A stretch of DNA of 64,000 nt from Thermomicrobiales bacterium (GCA_041390825.1 JAWKPF010000012.1:1-64000), one strand, 5' to 3'; shown: positions 1-8,343, counted from the stretch's first letter. Translations and numbers: made by a program. The notes: generated by a model not told the origin, from the sequence alone.

Positions 1-72
1 CCGCCCCTGAACGAGGTCGAAGCCGCCGCCAAATCCGCCTACGAGTTCCTGCGGCCGTTTGTTCCCAAATAG
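1..72 (+). CDS. C-terminal fragment of an unidentified protein
   Basis: An open frame enters from the left edge and stops at TAG (70-72). Its last 23 residues end in AYEFLRPFVPK. The helical, alanine-rich ending would suit a TIM-barrel sugar isomerase/epimerase, which often sits beside Gfo/Idh oxidoreductases, but too little is present to assign a family. The stop codon overlaps the first bases of the heptad repeat that precedes the next gene. Confidence 0.5.
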   Translation, partial: PPLNEVEAAAKSAYEFLRPFVPK

Positions 73-102
73 CAGGCAGCACGCGGCAGGCAGAATGCAG
101 AA
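71..102 (-). repeat. Heptad repeat, left copy (inverted)
   Basis: Read on the minus strand this stretch divides into 7-base units TTCTGCA, TTCTGCC, TGCCGCG, TGCTGCC and a partial TGCT. It is the inverted counterpart of the repeat at 524-558, so the two copies bracket the small four-helix-bundle gene between them. Confidence 0.7.
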
Positions 103-121
103 ACAAGTCGAGTGGTGACGA

Positions 122-520
122 ATGTCTGAGCGGCCAGTGAACGAGCATCCCCGTGTCGAAACCTACCGAGACCTGGTTGCCTGGCAAAAGTCAATGGACT
201 TGGTTGTCGAGATCTACCGAGAAACAGACACTTGGCCGAATCCGGAACGATTTGGGCTTGTGCAGCAGGTACGCCGGAGCGCTGTCTCAGTTCCTTCGAA
301 CATTGCGGAAGGGCAGGGGCGGCGCAACGACAAGGAGTTCAACCATTTCTTGCGAATAGCGCATGGCTCGTTGCGCGAGGCGGAGACTCAGATTTCGATA
401 GGTCAGCGACTCGGATACTGCTCGAGTTCGACAGAAGAGCGATTGTTGCAGCGAAGCGCAGAGGCGGGGCGACTCATTCAGGGACTGATTCGCGCGATCG
501 CAATTCGCCTGGAAAGCTGA
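122..520 (+). CDS. Four helix bundle protein (S23/IVS family)
   Basis: This 132-residue protein matches the four-helix-bundle family first seen in 23S rRNA intervening sequences (TIGR02436 type). The diagnostic parts are an N-terminal DLVAWQKSMDLVVEIY helix, the central VQQVRRSAVSVPSNIAEGQG segment and the following FLRIAHGSLREAETQ helix. The biochemical role of the family is not established; it is related in fold to the Avd accessory protein of diversity-generating retroelements, but no reverse transcriptase or template repeat is seen here. Only short gaps separate the gene from heptad repeats on each side (71-102 and 524-558), which lie in opposite orientation. It sits between an unrelated upstream gene and a Gfo/Idh gene, as if inserted. 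Length is normal for the family. Confidence 0.85.
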   Translation: MSERPVNEHPRVETYRDLVAWQKSMDLVVEIYRETDTWPNPERFGLVQQVRRSAVSVPSNIAEGQGRRNDKEFNHFLRIAHGSLREAETQISIGQRLGYCSSSTEERLLQRSAEAGRLIQGLIRAIAIRLES

Positions 521-523
521 ACG

Positions 524-558
524 TTCTGCCTGCTGCGTGCCGCATGCCGCGTGCTGAA
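524..558 (+). repeat. Heptad repeat, right copy
   Basis: Five consecutive 7-base units: TTCTGCC, TGCTGCG, TGCCGCA, TGCCGCG, TGCTGAA. It begins 3 bases after the stop of the four-helix-bundle gene and runs into the ribosome binding site (GAAGGAG, 556-562) of the following oxidoreductase. Same unit family as 71-102 (inverted) and related to the long array at 51575-51706. Confidence 0.7.
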
Positions 559-570
559 GGAGTTCACGAC

Positions 571-1569
571 GTGAAAGTTGCCATTCTTGGTGCCGGGTTC
601 ATGGGAGGGACGCATGCGCGGGCCTTCCAGAAGATTCCCGGTGTGGATATTGCCGCGGTCTATGCCCATTCCGATAAGCGGGCTGGGCCGTTGGCGCAGG
701 AACTCGGCACGGTCTATACGAACGATATCGACGCGATTCTGCGCGATGAGTCGATCGATGCCGTCGACAATTGTCTCCCGACGCCCGAGCATCGTCCGCT
801 GACCGAAGCGGCGCTCGCGGCCGGGAAGCATGTCCTGCTGGAGAAACCGATCGCGCTCGACGACGCCGATGCCGCTGCCCTGGTGGCTGCGGGAGAGGCG
901 AGCGGTCAGGTCTTCATGATGGCGCACGTGCTTCGCTTCTGGCCCGAGTACGTCGAGTTGCACAAGCGAGCGAGCAACGGGTCGATCGGTCAGCTGCGGT
1001 CCGGTCTTGCCTATCGGCGTCAGCCGTTTCCGGCCTGGTCGGAGCTCTTTGCGCGATCGGACCTTACCGGCGGCGCGGTCATCGACATGATGATCCACGA
1101 CATCGACGCGCTCAACTGGGTGTTCGGCGCCCCGCAATCGGTCACCGCGAACGGTGTTCGCAATCCGCGCTCGAATGGATGGGACCAGGTACAGATCCTG
1201 ATCGACTACGGCACCGTATCGGCGGTCGTCGATGGCGGGATGATGATGCCGGAAACCTATCCGTTTACCTCGACGATGCAAGTGCTCGGTTCGGAGGGCT
1301 TCCTGGAATACGATTTCCGCGCCGGTGGCCGGAGCGTGGAAGAAGCCGGGGGAACCAATGCGCTCTACCTCTACCCGAATGAGGGCGAGCCGTCACAGCT
1401 CGAGGTGACGCAAATCGACCCCTACCTCGCGGAGATCGAGTATTTCGTCGAGTGCGTCCGATCGGGACAGCCTGCAACCCGTGCCACCCCAGCGGAGGCG
1501 CGTCTCGCGCTCGATACCGCGCTCGCTGCCCGTGAATCCATGGAGTCCAACCGCACCGTCGCGCTTTAG
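571..1569 (+). CDS. Gfo/Idh/MocA family oxidoreductase
   Basis: A 332-residue NAD(P)-dependent sugar or polyol dehydrogenase of the Gfo/Idh/MocA family. The N-terminus (KVAILGAGFMGGTHARAF) carries the Rossmann dinucleotide motif; HVLLEKPIALDDADA contains the family EKP motif, whose lysine is catalytic in characterised members; GGAVIDMMIHDIDALNW is the G-x-x-x-D-x-x-x-H-x-x-D active-site segment. The start chosen is GTG at 571, because the protein begins at the Rossmann strand there and GAAGGAG lies 8 bases upstream; the open frame extends further left but through the four-helix gene. Substrate cannot be read from sequence. A second, diverged member lies at 33584-34705. Confidence 0.9.
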   Translation: MKVAILGAGFMGGTHARAFQKIPGVDIAAVYAHSDKRAGPLAQELGTVYTNDIDAILRDESIDAVDNCLPTPEHRPLTEAALAAGKHVLLEKPIALDDADAAALVAAGEASGQVFMMAHVLRFWPEYVELHKRASNGSIGQLRSGLAYRRQPFPAWSELFARSDLTGGAVIDMMIHDIDALNWVFGAPQSVTANGVRNPRSNGWDQVQILIDYGTVSAVVDGGMMMPETYPFTSTMQVLGSEGFLEYDFRAGGRSVEEAGGTNALYLYPNEGEPSQLEVTQIDPYLAEIEYFVECVRSGQPATRATPAEARLALDTALAARESMESNRTVAL

Positions 1570-1745
1570 GGGACGTCAGTAACCGGTCGTCGGTCGGCAG
1601 ACTTCAGTTGTCAGAGCCGCGGCGAGCCATTGATGTGCCGTGGGACGGGCACGCTGAGAGCAACGGTCCGCTTCCTTTTCTCAGAATTGCGAACGGGAAG
1701 CGGGCCACACGGCCGGCGCGGACGGGCCACGAGGCGGAGACCCGC

Positions 1746-2006
1746 CTAGTCCCGAATGTCGAATGCGTTCACCACCGCGCGTTGATACCCTGGGTGTCGA
1801 TCGAGCAACCCATCGATGGTCATGCGCAGGAACGATGCGAGCTGGATCAGCTCGAGCGGCGAGAGCGAGAGCGTCAGGAAGTCGATCGAGAGCGAGACCT
1901 CATCCTCGTCGGAGAGCTGATCGCGTTCTCGCAACGGCGCGACCGCTTTGGTGTGCAGGCCGGTCTCAGGCCAGATGATTTCCAGAATCTCGTCGTTCGC
2001 GTCCAT
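1746..2006 (-). CDS. Small acidic hypothetical protein
   Basis: An 86-residue protein, not recognised. It starts at ATG (2006) with GGAAGGAG-like sequence just upstream on the minus strand. It is leucine-rich and acidic, with a central LSIDFLTLSLSPLELIQLASFLR segment predicted as helices and no signal peptide or cysteine pair. It stands alone between two plus-strand genes. Coding is supported by a good ribosome site and normal composition, not by homology. Confidence 0.5.
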   Translation of the reverse strand: MDANDEILEIIWPETGLHTKAVAPLRERDQLSDEDEVSLSIDFLTLSLSPLELIQLASFLRMTIDGLLDRHPGYQRAVVNAFDIRD

Positions 2007-2069
2007 GGCGGCTCCTTCCGGTCGAGAGTGTATCGGAGGGAGTGTGCCGCACGGTTCCCGGAAAACGCC

Positions 2070-2103
2070 GAATCCTCTCCGATACTTGGGGTGGGAGAGG
2101 ATT
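2070..2103 (-). terminator. Hairpin, possible terminator of a minus-strand gene
   Basis: GAATCCTCTCC (2070-2080) and GGAGAGGATTC (2093-2103) form a perfect 11-bp stem with a 12-base loop. On the minus strand the stem is followed by GGCGTTTTCC, a short T run. It lies between the hypothetical genes at 2204 and 2006, so it could end the former or act in the leader of the latter. Confidence 0.4.
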
Positions 2104-2203
2104 CAACAGGGGATAGATTGAGTTGGCCGGGTCTTTGGCACCAGACGCTCGGCCATACGGCAGGAGTGTGCCGGAATTCGCTTAGTGATACTCAGACGGC
2201 CTC

Positions 2204-2476
2204 TCAGGAAGAGGCGGTTGCATCCGAGCGGAGCGAGCCGTTCTCGATTACCTGGCTCTCGCTCCGCGCAAACCCAGACCGCAACCAGCGTCTGATGCCG
2301 AATGTTTGCCCTGGCAGGGGCTTTCCGCTTAGCAGCTCCGCGCGCTGGGCGCGGTCTCGGGCAACAGACGGCGTTGTTTCGATCGCCTTCGCCACGAGTT
2401 GATGGTTCACGACTGGGCTCAACATTGCCCGTATCTCCTTATCGTCCAATATCCGCTCTGGACGTTCCGGTTCCAT
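2204..2476 (-). CDS. Possible small hypothetical protein
   Basis: A 90-residue reading frame starting at ATG 2476 with GGAG five bases upstream. It contains ILDDKEIRAMLSPVVNHQLV and is otherwise unrecognised. The frame remains open upstream to 2521, but the internal start has the better ribosome site. The hairpin at 2070-2103 lies about 100 bases past its stop. Coding status is uncertain. Confidence 0.3.
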   Translation of the reverse strand: MEPERPERILDDKEIRAMLSPVVNHQLVAKAIETTPSVARDRAQRAELLSGKPLPGQTFGIRRWLRSGFARSESQVIENGSLRSDATASS

Positions 2477-2793
2477 TACTCCGGCTCCGTCCGCGTATGT
2501 GGCTCGTCTTACTTGCCACACTCAGATGATGCCACCGAGCGGGCCCCTGGAACATCGGCAGGATGACGTATTCGCTGACCTACGCATCTCCTACGCAATA
2601 CGACGTAGAAGGGAGCGCATCGGTACGTGTGAGGATGCATGCCGATCCGCGTTCATCCGGGTTCTCCCAGTTGCGCGAAAGCGCTGCAGCCTTTAGGCTG
2701 AGTATGTCCCTGAGGCACAGGCTGCTCGAAGTGCGTTCAGGGCATTTGCGGTATCCCGCATCCGATACCCAAACCCGTAGGAGGAAAGTGTTC
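2477..2793. other. Intergenic stretch without a recognisable gene
   Basis: About 317 bases upstream of the secreted-protein gene. I see no convincing reading frame, tRNA or repeat. It should hold the promoter of the gene at 2794, but only a weak candidate is visible (TTGCGC at 2671, TAGGCT at 2694, 17-base spacing). A strong Shine-Dalgarno sequence, AGGAGGAAA (2779-2787), closes it. Confidence 0.4.
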
Positions 2794-3468
2794 ATGGAGA
2801 AGCGTGGTCAACGACGTGGTCTTCGGCGGTTCTCGCTGTTTGCGGCGCTGGCGTTCTTGTTGCTGGCATCTGCGTCGTTTGCGGTCAACGGCGCATTCGC
2901 GCAGGATGACGTGGTGGTGCCCATCAATGAGCTCAACGGCTCCGGGGTCTCTGGGGACGCGAGTCTGACCGATAACGGAGATGGCACGACCACGGTCGAT
3001 ATCCTGGTCGATGGCGCCACCGGCGGTCATCCGGCGCATATCCATTCCGGCACCTGCGCCGAGCTCGGCGACGTGGTCTATCCGCTGACCGATGTCGATG
3101 CGGCCGGCGAAAGCGTCACGGTTGTCGATGTTCCGTTGGCAGACCTGTTGGCGAACGGCCCATACGCGATCAACATTCATCTCTCCGCTGACGACATTGG
3201 CACCTATGTTGCCTGCGGCGATATTCCGGTCGAGGCCGTTGGCGGTGAAGTCGAAGCCGCAGCGCAAGCAACGGCCACCGTTGCTCCGGCGGCTCAAGCC
3301 AGCCCGGCGGCGGTTGGAGGCACCTCGTCGGTGACCGATATCGGCGCCTCTGGTGTTGGCACCACGTTCACTGGCAGCACTGGATTCCTGGTGGTTGCCA
3401 TGGGAGCGCTGGGAGTCATGCTGCTGGCGGGTGCGTTTGGTCTTCGCCGCAAGGACAACCGAGCGTAG
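2794..3468 (+). CDS. Secreted, C-terminally anchored CHRD-like protein
   Basis: A 224-residue exported protein. Residues 1-36 form a classical signal peptide ending near GAFA/QDD. A beta-rich domain follows (about 37-145) with GHPAHIHSGTCAELGDVVYPL and INIHLSADDIGTYVACGDIP. The paired HIH and HLS histidines and the two cysteines resemble CHRD-like or cupredoxin-like extracellular domains. Residues 150-190 are an Ala/Thr/Pro-rich linker, and the end is a hydrophobic segment plus LRRKDNRA, the layout of a cell-surface anchor; no LPXTG motif is seen. The start at 2794 is chosen for AGGAGG and the signal peptide; the frame is open much further upstream. A strong terminator follows. Function is unknown; metal binding is inference. 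Confidence 0.75.
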   Translation: MEKRGQRRGLRRFSLFAALAFLLLASASFAVNGAFAQDDVVVPINELNGSGVSGDASLTDNGDGTTTVDILVDGATGGHPAHIHSGTCAELGDVVYPLTDVDAAGESVTVVDVPLADLLANGPYAINIHLSADDIGTYVACGDIPVEAVGGEVEAAAQATATVAPAAQASPAAVGGTSSVTDIGASGVGTTFTGSTGFLVVAMGALGVMLLAGAFGLRRKDNRA

Positions 3469-3511
3469 CAACGCGCCAGACCGGGCCAAACCCCGGCAGA
3501 TCACTTTGGGA

Positions 3512-3543
3512 AAAGCGGACGGCGTCCTTGCCGTCCGCTTTTT
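3512..3543 (+). terminator. Rho-independent terminator
   Basis: AAAGCGGACGG (3512-3522) pairs with CCGTCCGCTTT (3531-3541) around an 8-base loop and runs into a T tract. It lies 44 bases past the stop of the secreted-protein gene. Confidence 0.85.
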
Positions 3544-3596
3544 GCGCGCCCGACTAGAATTTCCAGCATCAGATGCCCCACACCGATGGAGAACGC

Positions 3597-4979
3597 ATGA
3601 AAAACTACGCGTCCTATAGCTACTGGCTGGAGTCCTGCGGTGACGATCTCACGCCGCGTCCTCGGCTGAACGGAACGGTCGACGCCGATATTGCCATCCT
3701 CGGCGCGGGCTACTCGGGGCTGTGGACCGCGTGGTACCTGCTCGAACGAAATCCTGATCTCAAGATCGTGATTCTCGAGCGTGAGATTGCCGGGTTCGGC
3801 GCTTCGGGACGGAATGGCGGATGGTGCACATCCGGCTTCCCCACGTCGCTCGACCAGCTCGAGAAGAAGTACGGGCGCTCACAGGCGATCGCCACGCATG
3901 AGGCGATGACGGCATCGGTGGATGAGGTCGGCCGCGTTGCCCAGGAGCAGGGCATCGATATCGACTGGCAGAAGAGCGGCACGCTCATGACTGCGCGTGG
4001 CACCGCCCAGCTTCCCACCGTGCATCACTACGCGAAAACGATGTCCCGTCTCGGTTTCGATGACGAGTATCGGTTGCTGGACAAGAAGCAGCTCGATGAG
4101 CGGATCCGAATCGCCGGGTCGGTGGGCGCGATCTTCCTGCGAGAGAACGCCGTCATCCATCCTGGCAAGTTGGTGCGTGGACTTGCGCGCGCTGTCGAGA
4201 AGCGCGGCGCCACGATCTACGAACAGACGAATGTCACCTCGTTTTCTGGCGGCGCCTATCCAGCTTTGCATACCGATCACGGTCACGTGCGGGCTGGAAC
4301 TGTGGTGCTCTGTGGCGAGTCGTATATGAGCAGCCTGAAAGGCGTCGGCCGGCAAGTCATGCCGGTCTATTCGCTCATCACGCTCACCGAGCCGCTCTCG
4401 GAGAGTGAATGGGAGGTGATCGGGTGGCAGGGGCGTGAGCTGGTCGACTCCTGCCGATACACGGTCGACTACCTCTCCAAGACCATCGATGGCCGCATTC
4501 TCTTCGGTGGCCGTGGCGCCCCGTACCACTTTCGATCGAAGATCAAGGACGCGTACGATCGCCACCCAGCGACCCATACGATGCTGGAGAACAATGTCCG
4601 CACCTGGTTCCCGGTGCTCAAGGATGTCAAGTTCACCCATACCTGGGGTGGATCGCTTGGATGGCCGCGCGATTTCATGCCGACGATCGGGTACAACCAG
4701 AAGGAGAACGTGGCCACCGCGCGGGGGTATACCGGTCAAGGCGTGGCGACGGCGAATCTGGCCGGCCGCATTCTGGCCGATCTCATGACGGGCGTCGATT
4801 CGCCGATCACGCATCTGCCGCCGGTGAATCACCATTCGCGAAACTGGGAACCCGAACCCTTCCGGTTCGCTGGCGTCCGTTTCGTGCAACGCGGTTTCTG
4901 GAAAATCGACATGAAAGCCGAACGCACCGGTGAGCCGCCTTCGGGCAACTCCATCGTCGAGCGCCTGACCCGACATTGA
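3597..4979 (+). CDS. FAD-dependent oxidoreductase, PuuB-like (DAO family)
   Basis: A 460-residue flavoprotein of the D-amino-acid-oxidase (DAO) fold. ADIAILGAGYSGLWTAW (about residue 31) is the FAD-binding GxGxxG motif; FGASGRNGGWCTSG is the signature seen in gamma-glutamylputrescine oxidase and related amine oxidases; WGGSLGWPRDFMPTIGY and ATARGYTGQGVATANLAGR close the FAD site near the C-terminus. It probably oxidises a secondary amine or gamma-glutamyl-polyamine. This fits the decarboxylase and PuuA-like ligase at 55.6-58.9 kb, though they are far away in the window. ATG 3597 is preferred over 3573 because GGAG precedes it and the protein then begins as in the family. Confidence 0.85.
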   Translation: MKNYASYSYWLESCGDDLTPRPRLNGTVDADIAILGAGYSGLWTAWYLLERNPDLKIVILEREIAGFGASGRNGGWCTSGFPTSLDQLEKKYGRSQAIATHEAMTASVDEVGRVAQEQGIDIDWQKSGTLMTARGTAQLPTVHHYAKTMSRLGFDDEYRLLDKKQLDERIRIAGSVGAIFLRENAVIHPGKLVRGLARAVEKRGATIYEQTNVTSFSGGAYPALHTDHGHVRAGTVVLCGESYMSSLKGVGRQVMPVYSLITLTEPLSESEWEVIGWQGRELVDSCRYTVDYLSKTIDGRILFGGRGAPYHFRSKIKDAYDRHPATHTMLENNVRTWFPVLKDVKFTHTWGGSLGWPRDFMPTIGYNQKENVATARGYTGQGVATANLAGRILADLMTGVDSPITHLPPVNHHSRNWEPEPFRFAGVRFVQRGFWKIDMKAERTGEPPSGNSIVERLTRH

Positions 4980-5025
4980 CGGAAACCGGATCCGGGACCC
5001 TGAAACCCACCAGGAACGCATGAAG

Positions 5026-5055
5026 AAGGGCTGGCGAATGCTCGCCAGCCCTTTT
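5026..5055. terminator. Terminator between convergent genes
   Basis: AAGGGCTGGCGA (5026-5037) and TCGCCAGCCCTT (5042-5053) form a perfect 12-bp stem with loop ATGC followed by TT on the plus strand. It lies between the convergent genes ending at 4979 and 5099 and could serve both directions, with a better T run on the plus strand. Confidence 0.8.
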
Positions 5056-5098
5056 CCCCCTTCTTCCAGTTTCCCCGACCCCCTGGATGTTGTCTCAG

Positions 5099-6061
5099 CT
5101 ATGCCGCTTGCCACCCGGGGACGGCCGGCAAGTCAGTGGCGTTGCGGTTCGCAATCGCGCGGTAAACGAACGCGCCGGAACCGATGATGGCGGCGATGGT
5201 GGTGATCACCGCAATGAACGGGATCAGCGAAACCGCCGAGAGAATCAGCGTTCCCAAGAGGGCAGCGCCGACAGCGCGGCCGGTTGTTGTCGGATTGATG
5301 ATGAAGCTCCCCAGCCAGGTCCCGACCACGATCATGCCGAGCAACCAAAGCGCGGGAAGAATCACCAACAGAACCAGGAGCGCAAGTGGCGCGCCCACCA
5401 GGGTGAAGAGGATGAGCGCCGCGCCAAGCGGAAGCAGAATCCAGAGCACGATTGCGGTGATCAGGCTCTTCACGAAATCGGTCTTCAGCGTTCCCACCGA
5501 GCCGAAGAGCTGCTTGCGGCCCAACCAGGCGAAGATACCCGCTGCCACCAGCGCCACGATCGTCATCCCGATCCACCAGAGAAGGGAGAAGACCGCCAAA
5601 CCACGACCGAAGGAGAAGTCCAGCCCGCGGTCCTCGATTTCACCTGTCACGGTGGCGCCGTCGGCGCGGTTCAGCTCGCTATCGACCAACATGACGTCCT
5701 TCACGGTCGATCCGGGCTCCAACGTGAGGGTGCCGCGAACCACCGAAATCGTCCCGTTGATCGTTCCGGTCACGACCGCGTCGCCCTTCACCACCAGGAC
5801 TGTGTCCTCCACGGTGCCGGCGACATTGATATTGCCGTTGATGACGACTGCGTTTTCGATCGTGTCGCCCGGCGCCACCTGCGTATTGCCGTTGATCTTG
5901 AGCAACACACTCTCTTCGCCGTCACTCAGGTTGGCGGTAACTTCGCCTTCCTCTGTGGTGGTCACATTGGCAATCGGCGTGGCATCTTGCGCGATCGCCG
6001 CTGTGGGAAGCAGAAACACAAGCCCGAACAGGAACACGACGAGTGCTACGGACCGCTTCAT
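5099..6061 (-). CDS. Exported bactofilin-like beta-repeat protein with membrane C-terminus
   Basis: A 320-residue protein. Residues 1-24 are a signal peptide ending AAIA/QDA. Residues 40-145 are made of short valine/asparagine-rich beta repeats (VVINGNINVAGTVEDTVLVV, VTGTINGTISVVRGTLTLEP), like the right-handed beta-helix of bactofilin/polymer-forming proteins. The second half has four or five membrane segments (WIGMTIVALVAAGIFAWLG; ILLPLGAALILFTLVGAPLALLVLLVILPALWLLG; final IAVITTIAAIIGSGAFVY). Such fusions are common in Chloroflexota and other Gram-positive-type genomes; a scaffolding or envelope-stress role is inference. ATG 6061 has AGGAGAATCC-like sequence upstream. Confidence 0.75.
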   Translation of the reverse strand: MKRSVALVVFLFGLVFLLPTAAIAQDATPIANVTTTEEGEVTANLSDGEESVLLKINGNTQVAPGDTIENAVVINGNINVAGTVEDTVLVVKGDAVVTGTINGTISVVRGTLTLEPGSTVKDVMLVDSELNRADGATVTGEIEDRGLDFSFGRGLAVFSLLWWIGMTIVALVAAGIFAWLGRKQLFGSVGTLKTDFVKSLITAIVLWILLPLGAALILFTLVGAPLALLVLLVILPALWLLGMIVVGTWLGSFIINPTTTGRAVGAALLGTLILSAVSLIPFIAVITTIAAIIGSGAFVYRAIANRNATDLPAVPGWQAA

Positions 6062-6275
6062 AGGATTCTCCTTGCGTACGTACGCCGATACCTGCAGTGT
6101 ATCAGGAGATGATCAGCATTGCAGCGTGCCAACTGGCGATTGTGTGCGTCAGTGATTGCCGCACTTCGCGCAGTCGTGCTGTTCTGCCGCAGACGACACA
6201 GATGCGCGCCGGTTCCGTAGTATTACGCGGGACGAATCGACTGTGCGGACATCCGATGAACTCAGGACAGGCGAC

Positions 6276-7211
6276 ATGGCGGGCAACGGCCCGGTAGGGA
6301 GCACCCCGCTTTCCATCATTCCAAGTGGGCTTGGGGACCGATTTGGCACTGCCTGGGATCAGTTGCTCGAAATCTCCGCCGATCTCTTGTTCGTGCTCAT
6401 TCTCTTCCTGGTCGCGCGATATGTCGCCAAGTTCGTGCAACGACTGATTTGGCGGCGGATTCCGATCGACGACGTCACGCCGGCGACCGAGTCATTGATC
6501 AACAACACGATCGCGCTCGGCCTGTATGCGCTTGCCTTCACCATGACGCTTGCGTTCCTGGGAGCGTCGTGGGCAACCCTGCTCACGGCATTCAGCATCA
6601 GCACCATTGCGGTGGTCTTCGGTTTGGCGGATTTGCTCAAGTCGATCCTTGGTGGAGCCTTTCTCGTTTTCGAACGCCCGTATGAAGTCGGAGACCGCAT
6701 TCGCATACGCGACAACGAGGGGGAAGTGACGGAGATCGGTGTGCGCACCACCACGCTGGTGACGGACGATCATGCGACAGTCATCATTCCAAACTCGCTG
6801 CACTTGAGCGAGCCGTTCCGTAATCTCGATCGGGAGACGAGCGTCTCCACCGTGATTCGCGTCATCGGGATCGATGGCGAGCGCGAAACGATCAACCAGG
6901 CCATTGCCAACCTGCTCGGAACCGACCCGCCAATCCAGGGACACATCGCGCTGACGACCCCGTCCGACCGAGGGGTCGTCGATCGGTTTCTCGTCTTCGC
7001 CAGCAGCCACGGAATCGGCTCGCCAGCAGGCAAGCAGCATGAGGATCCGAACAAGATTCACGCCCGCGTTCAACTGAAATCCACTACGGCGAGCTCGCGC
7101 GATGTCGAAGCAGACGCTGTTCAACGGTTGCGAAGCGCGTTTCCGAATGCCATAGTCTCGATCCGGCGCAGTTCGCTGATCGATGAGTGCGAAGGACAGG
7201 ACGTTGAGTAG
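6276..7211 (+). CDS. Small mechanosensitive ion channel, MscS family
   Basis: A 311-residue MscS-type channel that opens under membrane tension to release solutes. Three membrane segments lie at about residues 30-50, 75-98 and 100-135; the third holds the pore helix GLADLLKSILGGAFLVFERP, followed by the beta domain YEVGDRIRIRDNEGEVTEIGVRTTTL and VIIPNSLHLSEPFRNLDR, all typical. The C-terminal alpha/beta vestibule domain follows. The frame is open to 6156, but ATG 6276 is preceded by AGGACAG and gives normal length. The last 29 bases overlap the next gene, suggesting translational coupling. Confidence 0.9.
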   Translation: MAGNGPVGSTPLSIIPSGLGDRFGTAWDQLLEISADLLFVLILFLVARYVAKFVQRLIWRRIPIDDVTPATESLINNTIALGLYALAFTMTLAFLGASWATLLTAFSISTIAVVFGLADLLKSILGGAFLVFERPYEVGDRIRIRDNEGEVTEIGVRTTTLVTDDHATVIIPNSLHLSEPFRNLDRETSVSTVIRVIGIDGERETINQAIANLLGTDPPIQGHIALTTPSDRGVVDRFLVFASSHGIGSPAGKQHEDPNKIHARVQLKSTTASSRDVEADAVQRLRSAFPNAIVSIRRSSLIDECEGQDVE

Positions 7212-7971
7212 CCGCAACCCGGACGCGGAATCCGACATGCCCGAGGATTTGGGGAATGGGGTGGCCGCGCGCGTCCTCAGCTACAACGTCGGCAACGGTC
7301 TCGCCCCGGTCGATCGATTGGTGCACTACCTCTACTATGCCGAAGCCGACATCATTGGGCTGCAGGAGCTCTCGGACGAGCAAGCCGATGCCATCGAATC
7401 GCAGCTCTATGGCGCGTTCCCCTATCGCGTGCTGCACCCGGGTGGTTTTGCGGGCAAGGGATTGCTGAGCAAGTTCCCGATCACCGATAGCGAGAGTCAC
7501 CCTTTTGCCAACGGACGGCCGGACTTGAGCGCCCGACTCGAAATACGCGGACGAGAAGCGCAGGTTGTCGTGGCGCATCCCCGGCCACCCAAGGTGCGCA
7601 TGACCGGAGCCACGTTCGACCCAGTGACCATGAAGCAGATTCAGGAAGTTGTGCGGATTGCCACGTCGGGGATTCCGTCGTTGGTGCTTGGCGACTTCAA
7701 TATGACCGACAAGCAGCCTGAGCACCGCATCCTCACGGCTGCCGGCCTTATCGATGCATTTCACGAAGTCGGCAAGAGCGCGGCCAGCTTCCCCAAGCGG
7801 GTAGGGCAGCCGCATCGCTTCGGCCCCCGCACGCAAAACATCACGCTGCCCCCGGTGATCCGTATCGACTACATCTGGTACACCCGGGAGTTCATCGCCC
7901 GCAGTGCCGGCATTGGCCGCGATGCCGGTTCGGACCATCTCCCAGTGGTCGCCGGTATCGACTGGCGTTAG
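7183..7971 (+). CDS. Endonuclease/exonuclease/phosphatase family protein
   Basis: A 262-residue protein with the EEP (DNase I-like) fold. Visible catalytic motifs, in order: LSYNVGNG (Asn), IIGLQELSDEQ (metal-binding Glu), LVLGDFNMTD (Asp/Asn), RIDYIWYT (Asp) and AGSDHLPVVAGIDW (Asp/His pair). The family covers nucleases, inositol phosphatases and sphingomyelinases, so the substrate is open. No signal peptide is seen. The gene starts inside the 3' end of the MscS gene (29-base overlap), so the two are probably co-translated. Confidence 0.85.
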   Translation: MSAKDRTLSSRNPDAESDMPEDLGNGVAARVLSYNVGNGLAPVDRLVHYLYYAEADIIGLQELSDEQADAIESQLYGAFPYRVLHPGGFAGKGLLSKFPITDSESHPFANGRPDLSARLEIRGREAQVVVAHPRPPKVRMTGATFDPVTMKQIQEVVRIATSGIPSLVLGDFNMTDKQPEHRILTAAGLIDAFHEVGKSAASFPKRVGQPHRFGPRTQNITLPPVIRIDYIWYTREFIARSAGIGRDAGSDHLPVVAGIDWR

Positions 7972-8091
7972 TGCCGGGACGGTTGCGAACCCACCCGCAC
8001 AGAATCCGAGCATCCGCCAGCCCTCGATCGCTTGGGCGAAGGCCGGCACATTTCGGCTCACGGTCCCCACGTCCAGGCGCCGGGTCTGGGA

Positions 8092-8343
8092 TCAATGGTC
8101 CTCGCTGGGGTTTCGATGCCGGCCTCGCCGCGGGGCGTGCGCATGGGAGTATCCATCGTGCTGATGCCACACCGGGGTGACATCGCGCGGATCGGCCTTG
8201 AACAGAAGCTTTGGCATCGTGAAGATGCGTTCCGCGTTCTCGCCGCAGACTGGACAGACCTGCGCGCTGGTTGCCGCGGACATCGGAAGGTCGAGTTCGA
8301 TCACCGCTTCGCATTCCTGGCATTGGAAGTCGTAGCGCGGCAT
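8092..8343 (-). CDS. FmdB-family zinc ribbon protein
   Basis: An 83-residue small protein opening with MPRYDFQCQECEAVIELDL, the FmdB zinc-ribbon start, then VCPVCGENAERIFTMP. The two CxxC pairs (CQEC and CPVC) would bind one zinc. The tail is His-rich (HQHDGYSHAHAPRRGRH), fitting metal-handling context. ATG 8343 overlaps the TGA of the Fur-family gene (TGATG), so the two are one transcript. The longer frame to 8487 runs over the regulator and is rejected. FmdB proteins are usually annotated as regulatory, but their molecular role is not settled. Confidence 0.8.
   Translation of the reverse strand: MPRYDFQCQECEAVIELDLPMSAATSAQVCPVCGENAERIFTMPKLLFKADPRDVTPVWHQHDGYSHAHAPRRGRHRNPSEDH

Noticed and set aside
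122..520. Part of a diversity-generating retroelement (Avd-like)
   Set aside because: No reverse transcriptase, template repeat or variable repeat is present in the neighbourhood.
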